The position numbers and the translations under genes were made by a program. Shown piece after piece: positions 52,471-60,664 of a stretch of 64,000 nt of DNA (positions are counted from its first letter, which is position 1; each line of letters opens with the position of its first letter). The stretch spans positions 62,001-126,000 of the forward strand of contig OMWC01000008.1 of NCBI GenBank assembly GCA_900314655.1, in the 5' to 3' direction. The notes beneath the pieces were generated by a model that saw only the letters and a list, made by a program, of their open reading frames with translations, was not told where the DNA came from and did not search any database. Source of the DNA: an uncultured Prevotellaceae bacterium. Its GTDB lineage: Bacteria > Bacteroidota > Bacteroidia > Bacteroidales > Bacteroidaceae.

Positions 52471-53370
52471 ACAAGCGGCTCATAGTCTGCGTGTGAACGG
52501 GGGCCGGTGATGTTAGTAAGGAATGGCAGACATGCTTTTCTATTCACCTGTTGAGGCAACTTGTTGTGTAGCAGCTATTTGCGGTGAAGGGTTTGCTGGT
52601 TAACATTCATTAAGGATTAGTGCACGCATCATTCTTCCGTCAATATATGCATCAGAAAAAGATAATCAAACGGTCTGCAATCTATGATATTTTGAGGTTC
52701 AATCTATGATATATTGAAACTCAATCTATGATATATTGGAGTACGATCTATTATAGATTCGCATTCAATTGATGATGTTTTTCTCTGAAGTATCCAAGTG
52801 GCTAAGATATATGAAGTCTAAATGTATCGTTTACGAGACGTAACTCTATCATTTACAATGTCGAAGTGGCACACTTACGAATGCCCCGTTCGTAAAGCTC
52901 CCTCCCTAAGCAGGGAATTTATGGAATAGCGAGAGCAATGTTGAGTTTACTTAGGCATTGCCGAGTCATGACATAAATCGCCGAAAGGCAAAGGGCGGGG
53001 TGGGTCTCCAGTTGGGGTTGTCCCCAAACCCTTCACCACAATCCATTGTTATTAAACGAGTTACACCGAATGGTGAAGTTTTTTTTATTTGTTGCAACAC
53101 CTTTATAATACTACTTTCATACATCCAAGAATACATCACCATTCACTTCCGGGAATATTTATAGCAAAAGCAGAAAAGCCCCAAAATAGGGGAGGTAGAG
53201 GGTAAAGTGACTGGAAATTATTTTTTTTAGGTAATTTTATTTTGGTAATTTGGGGAAAAATGCAATAATTGCACTCGAATCCTATTCTCTCTCAGATCCA
53301 TTATTGAGCCTCTGGTTGGGTAAAAGGAGATAGAAGCTTATCGGACCGTTTTCCATTTTTGGTTAAAAGA
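52471..53370. other. Gene desert between the RHS locus and the second EamA gene
   Basis: No convincing gene on either strand. It holds the 22-bp repeat array (52678-52765), a broken copy of the CTCCCTCCCTAAGCAGGGA hairpin (52901-52919) and GGGGTGGGTCTCC (52998-53010) as in the 484-bp element, a possible hairpin CTTCACC..GGTGAAG followed by eight T (53034-53088), and TTTTTTTTAGG-rich tracts near 53221. It looks like decayed accessory DNA. Confidence 0.6.
52678..52765 (+). repeat. Tandem array of 22-base units
   Basis: Four consecutive 22-base units: three begin CAATCTATGATAT(A/T)TTG and the fourth CGATCTATTATAGATT. Units 2 and 3 differ at their last five bases. No spacers between them, so not a CRISPR array. 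A fifth CAATTGATGATG at 52766 is a weak continuation. Confidence 0.9.
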
Positions 53371-53402
53371 TTTGGTGGTTATTGAAATAAGTTGTACTTT
53401 TG
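53371..53402 (+). promoter_or_regulatory. Promoter of the second EamA transporter
   Basis: TTTG (53371-53374), 20 bases, TACTTTTG (53395-53402), 57 bases before the ATG. Confidence 0.8.
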
Positions 53403-53458
53403 CAGGCCGAAACTGCAAGGCAATACCAATGCAGAACCCCCAAAAGAAGAAATAATCC

Positions 53459-54379
53459 ATGTGGCTCATATTAGCATTCCTGTCTGCCGCTCTCCTCGGC
53501 TTCTACGACGTATTCAAGAAGAAGTCATTACGGGAGAATGCGGTCATACCTGTGTTGACACTCAACACGCTGTTCTCATCGCTCATCTTTCTGCCGTTCA
53601 TCATTCTCTCGGCACAGGGACACATCCCTGAGGATAGCCTCTTCTACACCCACCAATATGGCTGGGCAGAGCATCGGTATATCCTGCTGAAAGCCGTCAT
53701 CGTGCTGAGCAGCTGGCTTCTGGCGTATTTCGGGCTGAAGCATCTGCCCATCACGATTGTGGGACCGATCAATGCAACACGCCCCGTGATGGTGCTCATC
53801 GGTGCCTTGACCTTTTTTTCGGAAAAGCTGAACGTGTGGCAGTGGACAGGTGTCATCATCGCCATGATTGGCCTATGGATGCTCTCACGCTCCAGCAAGA
53901 AGGAGGGTATCGACTTTAAGCATAACAAATGGATCGTCTTCGTGGTGCTCGCCAACGTGTTGGGGGCTATCTCTGGGCTGTATGACAAGTTTCTCATGGC
54001 ATCGCCGGGAAATGGCGGTGTGGGACTGGACAAACTCGCCGTGCAGTCGTGGTACAATATCTACCAGTTTTTCATGATGTTCTTGATGCTCTTCCTCCTC
54101 TGGTGGCCCACCCACAAGAAGACTACGCCATTCCGATGGGACTGGTGCATCATCCTCATCTCGCTGTTCCTCTCGGCAGCCGACTTCGCTTACTTCTATG
54201 CCCTCGGCCTTGAGGGTGCCATGATTTCCATTGTCTCGATGGTGCGCCGTGGTTCCGTAGTTGTCAGTTTCCTGTTCGGTGCGATGGTCTTCCACGAGAA
54301 GAACCTCAAATCGAAGGTTGTTGACCTGCTTTTGGTGCTTATCTCCATGCTCTTCCTGTTCATCGGCAGTAGGGGGTGA
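53459..54379 (+). CDS. EamA/DMT-family transporter
   Basis: A 306-aa protein with about ten membrane helices in two EamA halves; FLSAALLGFYDVFKKKSLRE at the N-terminus, GPINATRPVMVLIGALTFFSEKL in the middle and ISIVSMVRRGSVVVSFLFGA in the second half are typical. Substrate unknown. Its stop is followed within 3 bases by a partial copy of the tRNA-Arg 3' end. Confidence 0.87.
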   Translation: MWLILAFLSAALLGFYDVFKKKSLRENAVIPVLTLNTLFSSLIFLPFIILSAQGHIPEDSLFYTHQYGWAEHRYILLKAVIVLSSWLLAYFGLKHLPITIVGPINATRPVMVLIGALTFFSEKLNVWQWTGVIIAMIGLWMLSRSSKKEGIDFKHNKWIVFVVLANVLGAISGLYDKFLMASPGNGGVGLDKLAVQSWYNIYQFFMMFLMLFLLWWPTHKKTTPFRWDWCIILISLFLSAADFAYFYALGLEGAMISIVSMVRRGSVVVSFLFGAMVFHEKNLKSKVVDLLLVLISMLFLFIGSRG

Positions 54380-54381
54380 AT

Positions 54382-54398
54382 GTGATCCCGTTGGGATT
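54382..54398 (-). repeat. Second copy of the tRNA-Arg 3' end
   Basis: 17 bases, GTGATCCCGTTGGGATT on the plus strand, identical to 54497-54513, which is the discriminator, acceptor 3' strand and part of the T arm of the adjacent tRNA-Arg. The rest of a tRNA is not present. Resembles an attachment-site duplication. Confidence 0.75.
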
Positions 54399-54443
54399 AC
54401 ATATCCCTGTAGGCTGGCGCCTGCCATCCTACAAAGTAAAAAG

Positions 54444-54480
54444 GAAAACCGAATATTCGAAAGCGAGCTTTCATATTCAA
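54444..54480 (-). terminator. Terminator of tRNA-Arg
   Basis: On the minus strand, GAATATGAAAGC, TC, GCTTTCGAATATTC forms a stem, followed by GGTTTTCCTTTTTAC. It starts about 18 bases after the tRNA end. Confidence 0.75.
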
Positions 54481-54497
54481 TTTCCCTTTTTCCTTCG

Positions 54498-54571
54498 TGA
54501 TCCCGTTGGGATTCAAACCCAAGACCTTCAGAACCGGAATCTGACGCTCTATTCAGCTAAGCTACGGGACC
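54498..54571 (-). tRNA. tRNA-Arg (anticodon CCG)
   Basis: 74 bases, no CCA encoded. On the minus strand the acceptor GGTCCCG pairs with CGGGATC (one G-T), the anticodon stem TCAGA/TCTGA holds loop TTCCGGT with anticodon CCG, and the T arm is TTGGG TTTGAAT CCCAA. All arms fold. Reads the rare CGG codon. Confidence 0.95.
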
Positions 54572-54581
54572 ATAAGCGGTG

Positions 54582-54613
54582 CAAAGGTAAACATTTTATT
54601 TGTGACTACCAAA
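54582..54613 (-). promoter_or_regulatory. Promoter of tRNA-Arg
   Basis: On the minus strand TTTG (54610-54613), 20 bases, TACCTTTG (54582-54589), ten bases before the tRNA 5' end. Confidence 0.85.
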
Positions 54614-54706
54614 TAATCCGTGCCATATTTTAAGAATGTTTGATTGTGCATATTGAAAGGAAATGTCAAATTTCATGAGCAAATTGCGTAATTTTCGCCA
54701 AAAATG

Positions 54707-54737
54707 CTTGCATATTAATAATAAATGTGTACCTTTG
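54707..54737 (+). promoter_or_regulatory. Promoter of asnA
   Basis: CTTG (54707-54710), 19 bases, TACCTTTG (54730-54737), 64 bases before the ATG. Confidence 0.7.
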
Positions 54738-54801
54738 CACTCCGAAAGAGAAAGTTAGGACTTCTTTTTTCGTGGATGATACATTAAAACAATAGGATAT
54801 A

Positions 54802-55839
54802 ATGAGTAAGATTCTACAGCCCATAGGTTACCAGTCTGAGCTGAACATGAAACAGACGGAGCAGGGCATTAAACTGATTAAGGAATTCTTCCAGCAGAAC
54901 CTGAGCACGGAACTGCGGCTGAGTCGTGTGACGGCTCCGCTGTTTGTGCTGAAAGGCCTTGGCATCAATGATGACTTGAATGGGGTAGAGCGTCCGGTGA
55001 CCTTCCCCATAAAGGATTTGGGCGACCAGCAGGCTGAAGTGGTTCATTCGCTGGCTAAATGGAAGAGACTGACGCTGGCCGAATATCATGTGGAGCCAGG
55101 CTACGGCATCTATACAGATATGAATGCTATCCGCGCCGACGAGGAGCTGGACAACCTGCATTCGCTCTACGTGGACCAGTGGGACTGGGAGGCTGTAATC
55201 AGGAAGGAAGATCGTACGCTGAAGTGTCTGAAGGACATCGTGGAGCGGATTTACGCTTCTATCCTGCGCACGGAGTTCCTCGTTTGTGAGCGTTACTGCA
55301 AGCTGAAGCCTTTCCTGCCTCAGGAGATTCATTTCATCCATGCCGAGGAATTGCTGCGTATGTATCCTGACAAGACCGTCAAGGAACGTGAGGACTTGAT
55401 TGCGAAGGCTTATGGAGCCGTCTTTATAATAGGTATAGGTGGAAAGCTGTCGAATGGCGAACCGCATGACGGACGTGCGCCCGACTATGACGACTGGACG
55501 ACACCTAACGCTGACGGTTTCCTGGGATTGAATGGTGACATCCTGATATGGTATCCCATCTTGGGCCGTTCGGTAGAATTGTCTTCCATGGGTATCCGTG
55601 TGGATAAGGAAAGTCTGCTGCGTCAGCTACAGTTGACGGGCAAGGAAGAACGCCGCCAGCTCTATTTCCATCAGAAGTTGCTGAATGACGAGCTGCCTCT
55701 GAGCATAGGTGGCGGTATAGGCCAGAGCCGCCTCTGTATGGTGTTACTCCATAAGGCACACCTCGGCGAGATTCAGGCAAGTATCTGGCCTGACGAAATG
55801 GTAGAGGAATGTAAGAGTCTGGGTATCAATATCATCTGA
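54802..55839 (+). CDS. asnA: Aspartate-ammonia ligase
   Basis: Ammonia-dependent asparagine synthetase (345 aa), related to class II aminoacyl-tRNA synthetases. Family stretches: LSRVTAPLFVLKGLGINDDL, AEYHVEPGYGIYTDMNAIR, LHSLYVDQWDWEAVI, and SIGGGIGQSRLCMVLL (motif 3-like). Length matches E. coli AsnA. Single gene with its own promoter; its terminator lies inside the end of the convergent dnaX. Confidence 0.97.
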   Translation: MSKILQPIGYQSELNMKQTEQGIKLIKEFFQQNLSTELRLSRVTAPLFVLKGLGINDDLNGVERPVTFPIKDLGDQQAEVVHSLAKWKRLTLAEYHVEPGYGIYTDMNAIRADEELDNLHSLYVDQWDWEAVIRKEDRTLKCLKDIVERIYASILRTEFLVCERYCKLKPFLPQEIHFIHAEELLRMYPDKTVKEREDLIAKAYGAVFIIGIGGKLSNGEPHDGRAPDYDDWTTPNADGFLGLNGDILIWYPILGRSVELSSMGIRVDKESLLRQLQLTGKEERRQLYFHQKLLNDELPLSIGGGIGQSRLCMVLLHKAHLGEIQASIWPDEMVEECKSLGINII

Positions 55840-55844
55840 TATCG

Positions 55845-57605
55845 TTACGCCAGTTCGAGATCCAATAGGCCCCGCAGTTTGCTGATTGCGGGGTTTTTTG
55901 TGCTTATTTCTTCGAAGAGTTCTTTGCGTGAGAGTATCTTGGTCACTTCGTTCTCTTGAGCCAGTTGGAGCTCAAGGGTGATGTCGTCGTTATGGAGAGC
56001 CAGCGCCAGCGTGCTGCGGATGCGGCCTCGGATGGCATTCATCTGGTCGAGCAGTATCTGATTATCCACCGTGGCAAGGATATGCGGATAGCTTGTGATT
56101 TGTGGGCGCATGTTGCGCATGCGTGCTGCGATGCCCGCCATTTGCTGGGGCATACGCTGGCACATGGCCACCCATTGTGCAATCATTTCCTCTTCGGTGA
56201 ATTGCTGCTGCTCATTGTTGGTTGGCTCGGTGTCTTTCGTTTCCTTAACGGGAGTCTTTTCGGCACCTTTTCTGAGGTTGGCAAAGCTCATGCCCAGACT
56301 GCCAAGTTTGAGTTTGGGCGTAGCGGGGCGTGAGTCAGTCTGTGGTTCTTTGGTACTATTCTGCTGAGCACTGACTCTTGCGGTATGTAAGGGTTTGGGT
56401 TCAGCGGCAGCCACCTGCTGGACTGTCTTCTGTTGCTGAACATTCCTGACAAGTTTCTGAAACAGGGATTTTAATCTTCTGGGGCTACGCCCCGCGGCAG
56501 GTGTGTCTTCTTCCTGTGTGATTTGGGCGATCTCTATGAGTGTGAGTTCCACGAGCAGGCGCTTATTGCTGCTTTGGCGGTAACCCAGGTCGCATTGGTT
56601 CATCAGTTTCAAGGCCTGATACAGGAAGCGGGCCGGGCATTTCTTGGCCTGTTCCTTATATTTTTCAGCCTGCCGCTGACTCACTTCCAGCAGGGGAAGC
56701 GTCTGCTCGTCCTTGGCCATCAGCACGTTGCGTACGTGTTGGGCCAGTCCGTTGATGAGATGACCGCCGTCGAATCCTTTTGAAATGATATTGTTGAGCA
56801 GCACCATCACTTCGCTGACCTTGTTCTCCATGGAAAGGTCGATGATGTTGAAATAGTTCTCCGAATCGAGCACGTTCAGGTCTTCTATCACTTTCTGATA
56901 GGTAATGTTCCCTTGACAGAAAGATGCTGCCTGGTCGAAGATGGAGAGGGCATCGCGCATGCCGCCGTCGGCTTTCTCTGCAATCACGTTGAGCGCATCC
57001 TCCTCGTAGGTAATCTGCTCCTGTTCGGCCACCATTTTCAGGTGGTTGATGATATTGGGCACGGTCATCCGCTCGAAGTCGTAGATCTGGCATCGGGAGA
57101 TGATGGTGGGCAGAATCTTATGTTTCTCCGTGGTGGCGAGGATGAAGATGACGTGTGCGGGTGGTTCCTCCAGCGTCTTGAGGAAAGCGTTGAAGGCCGA
57201 TGTGGAGAGCATGTGCACCTCGTCGATGATGAATACCTTGTAGCGTCCCACCTGTGGCGGAATGCGTGTCTGCTCCATCAGCGTCTTTATCTGCTCCACG
57301 CCATTGTTGGAAGCAGCATCGAGCTCAAACATATTATAAGAGCGTTGCTCCTGAAATGCCTTGCAACTCTCGCATTCGTTGCAGGCATCCCCGTCGGGGG
57401 TGGGATGTTCGCAGTTGATGGCTTTGGCAAAAATGCGGGCGCAGGTGGTCTTTCCTACACCTCGCGGGCCGCAGAAAAGATAGGCATGCGCCAGTTTCCC
57501 GCTTTTCACGGCGTTTTTCAGCGTGGTGGTCAGCGAAGACTGTCCCACCACGGAATCAAACGTCATGGGACGGTACTTCCGGGCCGAAACAATATATTCT
57601 TTCAT
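55845..57605 (-). CDS. dnaX: DNA polymerase III subunits gamma/tau
   Basis: Clamp-loader ATPase (586 aa). Walker A FCGPRGVGKTTCARIFA, zinc-binding cysteines in NCEHPTPDGDACNECESCKAF (four-Cys cluster), Walker B FIIDEVHMLS, sensor ILATTEKHKILPTIISRCQ. The C-terminal ~200 residues, with a Gln/Lys-rich linker, form the tau-like part. No A-AAA-AAG slip site for a shorter gamma form was seen. The 3' coding end contains the intrinsic terminator of asnA. Confidence 0.96.
   Translation of the reverse strand: MKEYIVSARKYRPMTFDSVVGQSSLTTTLKNAVKSGKLAHAYLFCGPRGVGKTTCARIFAKAINCEHPTPDGDACNECESCKAFQEQRSYNMFELDAASNNGVEQIKTLMEQTRIPPQVGRYKVFIIDEVHMLSTSAFNAFLKTLEEPPAHVIFILATTEKHKILPTIISRCQIYDFERMTVPNIINHLKMVAEQEQITYEEDALNVIAEKADGGMRDALSIFDQAASFCQGNITYQKVIEDLNVLDSENYFNIIDLSMENKVSEVMVLLNNIISKGFDGGHLINGLAQHVRNVLMAKDEQTLPLLEVSQRQAEKYKEQAKKCPARFLYQALKLMNQCDLGYRQSSNKRLLVELTLIEIAQITQEEDTPAAGRSPRRLKSLFQKLVRNVQQQKTVQQVAAAEPKPLHTARVSAQQNSTKEPQTDSRPATPKLKLGSLGMSFANLRKGAEKTPVKETKDTEPTNNEQQQFTEEEMIAQWVAMCQRMPQQMAGIAARMRNMRPQITSYPHILATVDNQILLDQMNAIRGRIRSTLALALHNDDITLELQLAQENEVTKILSRKELFEEISTKNPAISKLRGLLDLELA
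55870..55899 (+). terminator. Terminator of asnA located inside dnaX coding sequence
   Basis: CCCCGCA, ten-base loop, TGCGGGG, TTTTTT, starting 31 bases after the asnA stop. The same bases encode the KNPAISKLRGL end of DnaX on the other strand. Confidence 0.85.
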
Positions 57606-57656
57606 AATATTCTAAAAAAGTTTGTGCAAAGATAGTGTTTATTTTGCAAAAAATAG

Positions 57657-57664
57657 TATCTTTG
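57657..57664 (+). promoter_or_regulatory. -7 box of the ftsB-like operon
   Basis: TATCTTTG, 43 bases before the ATG; no TTTG at the usual distance. The divergent dnaX promoter (TATCTTTG on the minus strand, 57627-57634) overlaps this zone. Confidence 0.5.
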
Positions 57665-57706
57665 CATCGAGATTTATCATTATTAATTGTTAATAATTGG
57701 ATTGGA

Positions 57707-58036
57707 ATGAGTCGTTCAAACCTTGTGTGGAGTTTCATCAGCCATAATAAGTATTGGCTGGTCATCATCATTGGCTTGCTTATCACCTGTTTCCTTGATG
57801 AGAACAGCGTGATGAAGCGTGTGAAGCTGGAGATGCAGATTCGTGATCTCAAGGAGCAGATAGCCAAATATAACGACCAGTATGCCAGCGATCAGGCCAA
57901 GCTGAAGGAAATCCGCATGAATCCCAATGCCATTACCAAGATTGCGCGCGAACGTTATTTCATGAAAGCCGACGATGAAGATATCTTCGTGTTGAGCGAC
58001 GAACTTCCCACAACTACTGATGAAACAACTAAATAG
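57707..58036 (+). CDS. Septum formation initiator (FtsB/DivIC) family protein
   Basis: A 109-aa bitopic protein: membrane helix about residues 17-34 (YWLVIIIGLLITCFLDE), a coiled coil (36-70, KLEMQIRDLKEQIAKYNDQY) and the short FtsB-type end IARERYFMKADDEDIFV. In the divisome FtsB/DivIC forms a complex with FtsL and FtsQ. ATG 57707 chosen because codons before it do not fit. Overlaps the next gene by 17 bases. Confidence 0.87.
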   Translation: MSRSNLVWSFISHNKYWLVIIIGLLITCFLDENSVMKRVKLEMQIRDLKEQIAKYNDQYASDQAKLKEIRMNPNAITKIARERYFMKADDEDIFVLSDELPTTTDETTK

Positions 58037-58451
58037 TATTCAGAATTTTATCTTTCTGGCCGGTGGCGCCTTGATGGTGGTGGGCGTGGCCCTCAATTTC
58101 TTTGGTGTGATGAAGGTGGCAGCCTGTCTGTTTCTTCTGGGCGCTGTCTGTTTCGGTGGAATGCAGATGCTGCAGACGTATGAAGGGCGCGACGTGGTGA
58201 TTCGCCGTCTGCGCCGTATCATGACGCTGGCCGACGTCCTTTTCATCGTGTCTGGCCTTCTGCTTCTGGAACAGAATTTCAACTTCCTGATGCCTTTGTT
58301 CCAGAAATACGGTATGCAGGGAATGGTCTATTATGCCCAGTATGTAGTCCATAACAATTGGGTTTTGGTGCTTTTCGTGGCAGCCCTGTTGGAACTCTAT
58401 ACCATGCACAGAATCTCCAACGAACTCGCCAAAGAGGCAAAAAAACTATAA
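58020..58451 (+). CDS. Conserved membrane protein of unknown function
   Basis: A 143-aa protein with four hydrophobic segments (FIFLAGGALMVVGVALNFFG, MTLADVLFIVSGLLLLEQNF, VLVLFVAALLELYTMHR). No family recognised with confidence. Its overlap with the ftsB-like gene suggests co-translation, and a cell-envelope role is likely. Confidence 0.7.
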   Translation: MKQLNSIQNFIFLAGGALMVVGVALNFFGVMKVAACLFLLGAVCFGGMQMLQTYEGRDVVIRRLRRIMTLADVLFIVSGLLLLEQNFNFLMPLFQKYGMQGMVYYAQYVVHNNWVLVLFVAALLELYTMHRISNELAKEAKKL

Positions 58452-58531
58452 AAGTTGAGGCTTTTGTTTTAAATTGCATAAAAATTTTTCCTTTCCTCAA
58501 TAATACGTTGTACATTTGTGGCAGATTTTAG

Positions 58532-58539
58532 AATCGACC
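58532..58539 (+). promoter_or_regulatory. Possible internal -7 box
   Basis: The TACATTTG word near here (about 58511-58518) with upstream T-rich TTTT resembles a promoter for the DUF4369 lipoprotein gene; exact boxes are uncertain. Confidence 0.3.
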
Positions 58540-58550
58540 GCAAGATCGTT

Positions 58551-59339
58551 ATGAATAAAGTACTCTATACACTAGTAACCTTGGCCGCCCTTACATCGTG
58601 TGCCAATTCTTATAACATCCAGGGCTCGAGCAACGTCTCGATGCTGGATGGACGTATGCTTTACCTGAAGGTTTACAATAATGGCGAACTGAAGAATGTG
58701 GACTCCTGCGAGGTGGTTCATGGACAGTTCCATTTCCAGGGCACGGTGGATAGTACGAAGATGACGACTTTGTTTATGGACGATAAGAGCGTGATGCCTG
58801 TTGTACTCGAAAATGGCGACATCACCGTGAGAATCGACAACACGCAGCAGAGCGTCAGCGGAACGGCGCTCAACGAGAAGCTGTTCAAGTTCATTGAGGA
58901 ATATAACCAGCTGGACAATCAGGTCGTTGACCTGGGCCACAAGCAGAGCCAGGCCATCATGGACGGCGAGGACGAGAATGTGGTCAATGCCCGCCTGAAT
59001 CAGGAGGCCATGGAGATTGCCAAGAAGAAAGATGAACTGCAGACCACCTTCATCGAAGACAACTTCGACAACGTGCTGGGTCCGGGCGTATTCTTTATGC
59101 TGACAGCCGGCTATCCCTATCCCGAACTGACTCCATGGATAGAGGCGCTTATGAGCAAGGCCACCGACAACTTCAAGAACGACGCCTACGTGAAGGACTA
59201 TTATGAGAAAGCCAAGCAGAACGAGGCTATCATGAACGGAACGGCTGATCAGGTGGCTCCTGCCCAGCAGATGCCCCCTCTGCCGTCGGCACCCACTCCT
59301 AACCAGATGGCTGCTCCCATTGACAGTTTGATAAAATGA
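58551..59339 (+). CDS. DUF4369 domain lipoprotein
   Basis: A 262-aa lipoprotein: signal MNKVLYTLVTLAALTSC with lipobox. The first half is a DUF4369-like beta domain (LDGRMLYLKVYNNGELKNVD, SVMPVVLENGDITVRI), the domain often fused to thioredoxin in Bacteroidota, but no thioredoxin domain follows; the second half is helical and ends with a Pro-rich tail (PAQQMPPLPSAPTPNQ). Role unknown. Overlaps pyrC by 4 bases. Confidence 0.78.
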   Translation: MNKVLYTLVTLAALTSCANSYNIQGSSNVSMLDGRMLYLKVYNNGELKNVDSCEVVHGQFHFQGTVDSTKMTTLFMDDKSVMPVVLENGDITVRIDNTQQSVSGTALNEKLFKFIEEYNQLDNQVVDLGHKQSQAIMDGEDENVVNARLNQEAMEIAKKKDELQTTFIEDNFDNVLGPGVFFMLTAGYPYPELTPWIEALMSKATDNFKNDAYVKDYYEKAKQNEAIMNGTADQVAPAQQMPPLPSAPTPNQMAAPIDSLIK

Positions 59340-60664
59340 AAACAACTATAACCAATGCAACCATCGTCAACGAAGGGCGGAGGTTCTTTGGGGCCGTCGT
59401 CATAAAGGGCGACCGTATTGCAGAAATCGTAGAAGGTAACTATACACCCAGCAGCTCTGACCATGTGGTCGATGCTGCTGGGTGCTTTGTATTGCCTGGA
59501 GTCATCGATGACCATGTGCATTTCCGTGAGCCCGGCCTGACGCACAAGGCTGATATCGAGAGTGAGAGCCGAGCTGCGGCCTATGGCGGTGTGACCAGCT
59601 ATTTCGATATGCCCAACACCGTGCCGCAGACCACCACGCTGGAGGCCCTCGAAGATAAGTTCCTTTTAGGCGCGCAGAAGAGCCACGTGAACTATTCGTT
59701 CTTCTTCGGTGCCACCAATGATAACTACAGCTTATTCCGTAAACTCGATCCTCACCGCATTCCCGGCATCAAGCTTTTCATGGGCAGTAGCACGGGCAAT
59801 ATGCTTGTTGACCGCGATGAGGCGCTCAATCATATCTTTGCCAATGCCGATCCGTTTCCTGTCATGGCTCATTGTGAGGACACTGGCATTATCAATCGGA
59901 ATATGGCGGAATTCAAGCAGCTCTATGGCGATGATCCCGGGATTTGGACTCATCCGCTGATCCGTAGTGAGGAGGCCTGTCTGAAATCCACAATGAAAGC
60001 AATCGAACTGGCCATCCTTCACGATGCCCGTTTGCATGTGGCCCATGTGACGACTGCCGCCGAACTGGAGATGTTTGCCCCCTTTACTTCAAGGATAACC
60101 GCTGAAGCCACCGTAGGCCATCTTTATTTCTCGTTGGTTGACTATGATCGTTTAGGCTCGCAGATCAAGGTGAATCCTGCCATCAAGAACTTCCGCGATT
60201 GCTATGCGCTCAGGCAAGGACTCACCGACGGCCATGTTTCCGTCATCGGAACCGATCATGCTCCTCATTTGCTGGAAGAAAAGCAGGGTGGGGCAGCCAA
60301 GGCCGTTTCTGGTATGCCGATGATTCAGTTCTCATTGGTTACGATGCTGGAACTGGTTGACGAAGGCGTCTTGCCATTGGAAAGGCTGGTGGAACTGATG
60401 TGTCATAACCCCGCCCGACTTTTCGAAGTTTCAGGGCGAGGCTATCTGCGTCCAGGCTATAAGGCTGATATCGTCATCGTGAAAAAGGGCGAACCCTGGA
60501 AGGTTACGGAAGATGTGATACAGAGCAAGTGTAAGTGGAGTCCGATGATGGGCCATGAATACCAGTGGCAGGTGCGCGATGTGTTCTGCAATGGTCATCA
60601 TCTGTTGAGTCCTGACGGTTTCGATGGGAATGTCCGCGGAGAAGCTATCCAATTCAGAATGTGA
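59336..60664 (+). CDS. pyrC: Dihydroorotase
   Basis: Zinc amidohydrolase (442 aa) closing carbamoyl-aspartate to dihydroorotate in pyrimidine synthesis. GVIDDHVHFREPGLTHKADI carries the HxH metal ligands, followed by GGVTSYFDMPNTVPQTT, AHCEDTGI, HVAHVTT and IGTDHAPHLLEEK. Class I-type length. Its start overlaps the lipoprotein gene (ATGA) and its TGA is followed by the ATG of the next gene (TGATG), indicating one operon from the ftsB-like gene onward. Confidence 0.95.
   Translation: MKTTITNATIVNEGRRFFGAVVIKGDRIAEIVEGNYTPSSSDHVVDAAGCFVLPGVIDDHVHFREPGLTHKADIESESRAAAYGGVTSYFDMPNTVPQTTTLEALEDKFLLGAQKSHVNYSFFFGATNDNYSLFRKLDPHRIPGIKLFMGSSTGNMLVDRDEALNHIFANADPFPVMAHCEDTGIINRNMAEFKQLYGDDPGIWTHPLIRSEEACLKSTMKAIELAILHDARLHVAHVTTAAELEMFAPFTSRITAEATVGHLYFSLVDYDRLGSQIKVNPAIKNFRDCYALRQGLTDGHVSVIGTDHAPHLLEEKQGGAAKAVSGMPMIQFSLVTMLELVDEGVLPLERLVELMCHNPARLFEVSGRGYLRPGYKADIVIVKKGEPWKVTEDVIQSKCKWSPMMGHEYQWQVRDVFCNGHHLLSPDGFDGNVRGEAIQFRM

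Noticed and set aside
52678..52765. CRISPR-like array
   Set aside because: The 22-base units are directly adjacent with no unique spacers and no cas genes nearby.
53034..53088. Terminator CTTCACC..GGTGAAG with T-tract
   Set aside because: The stem is 7 bases with a loop of over 30 bases and no gene ends just before it; noted only within the gene-desert entry.
55845..57605. Programmed frameshift in dnaX for a shorter gamma form
   Set aside because: No A-AAA-AAG type slip site followed by a stop was found in the tau region.
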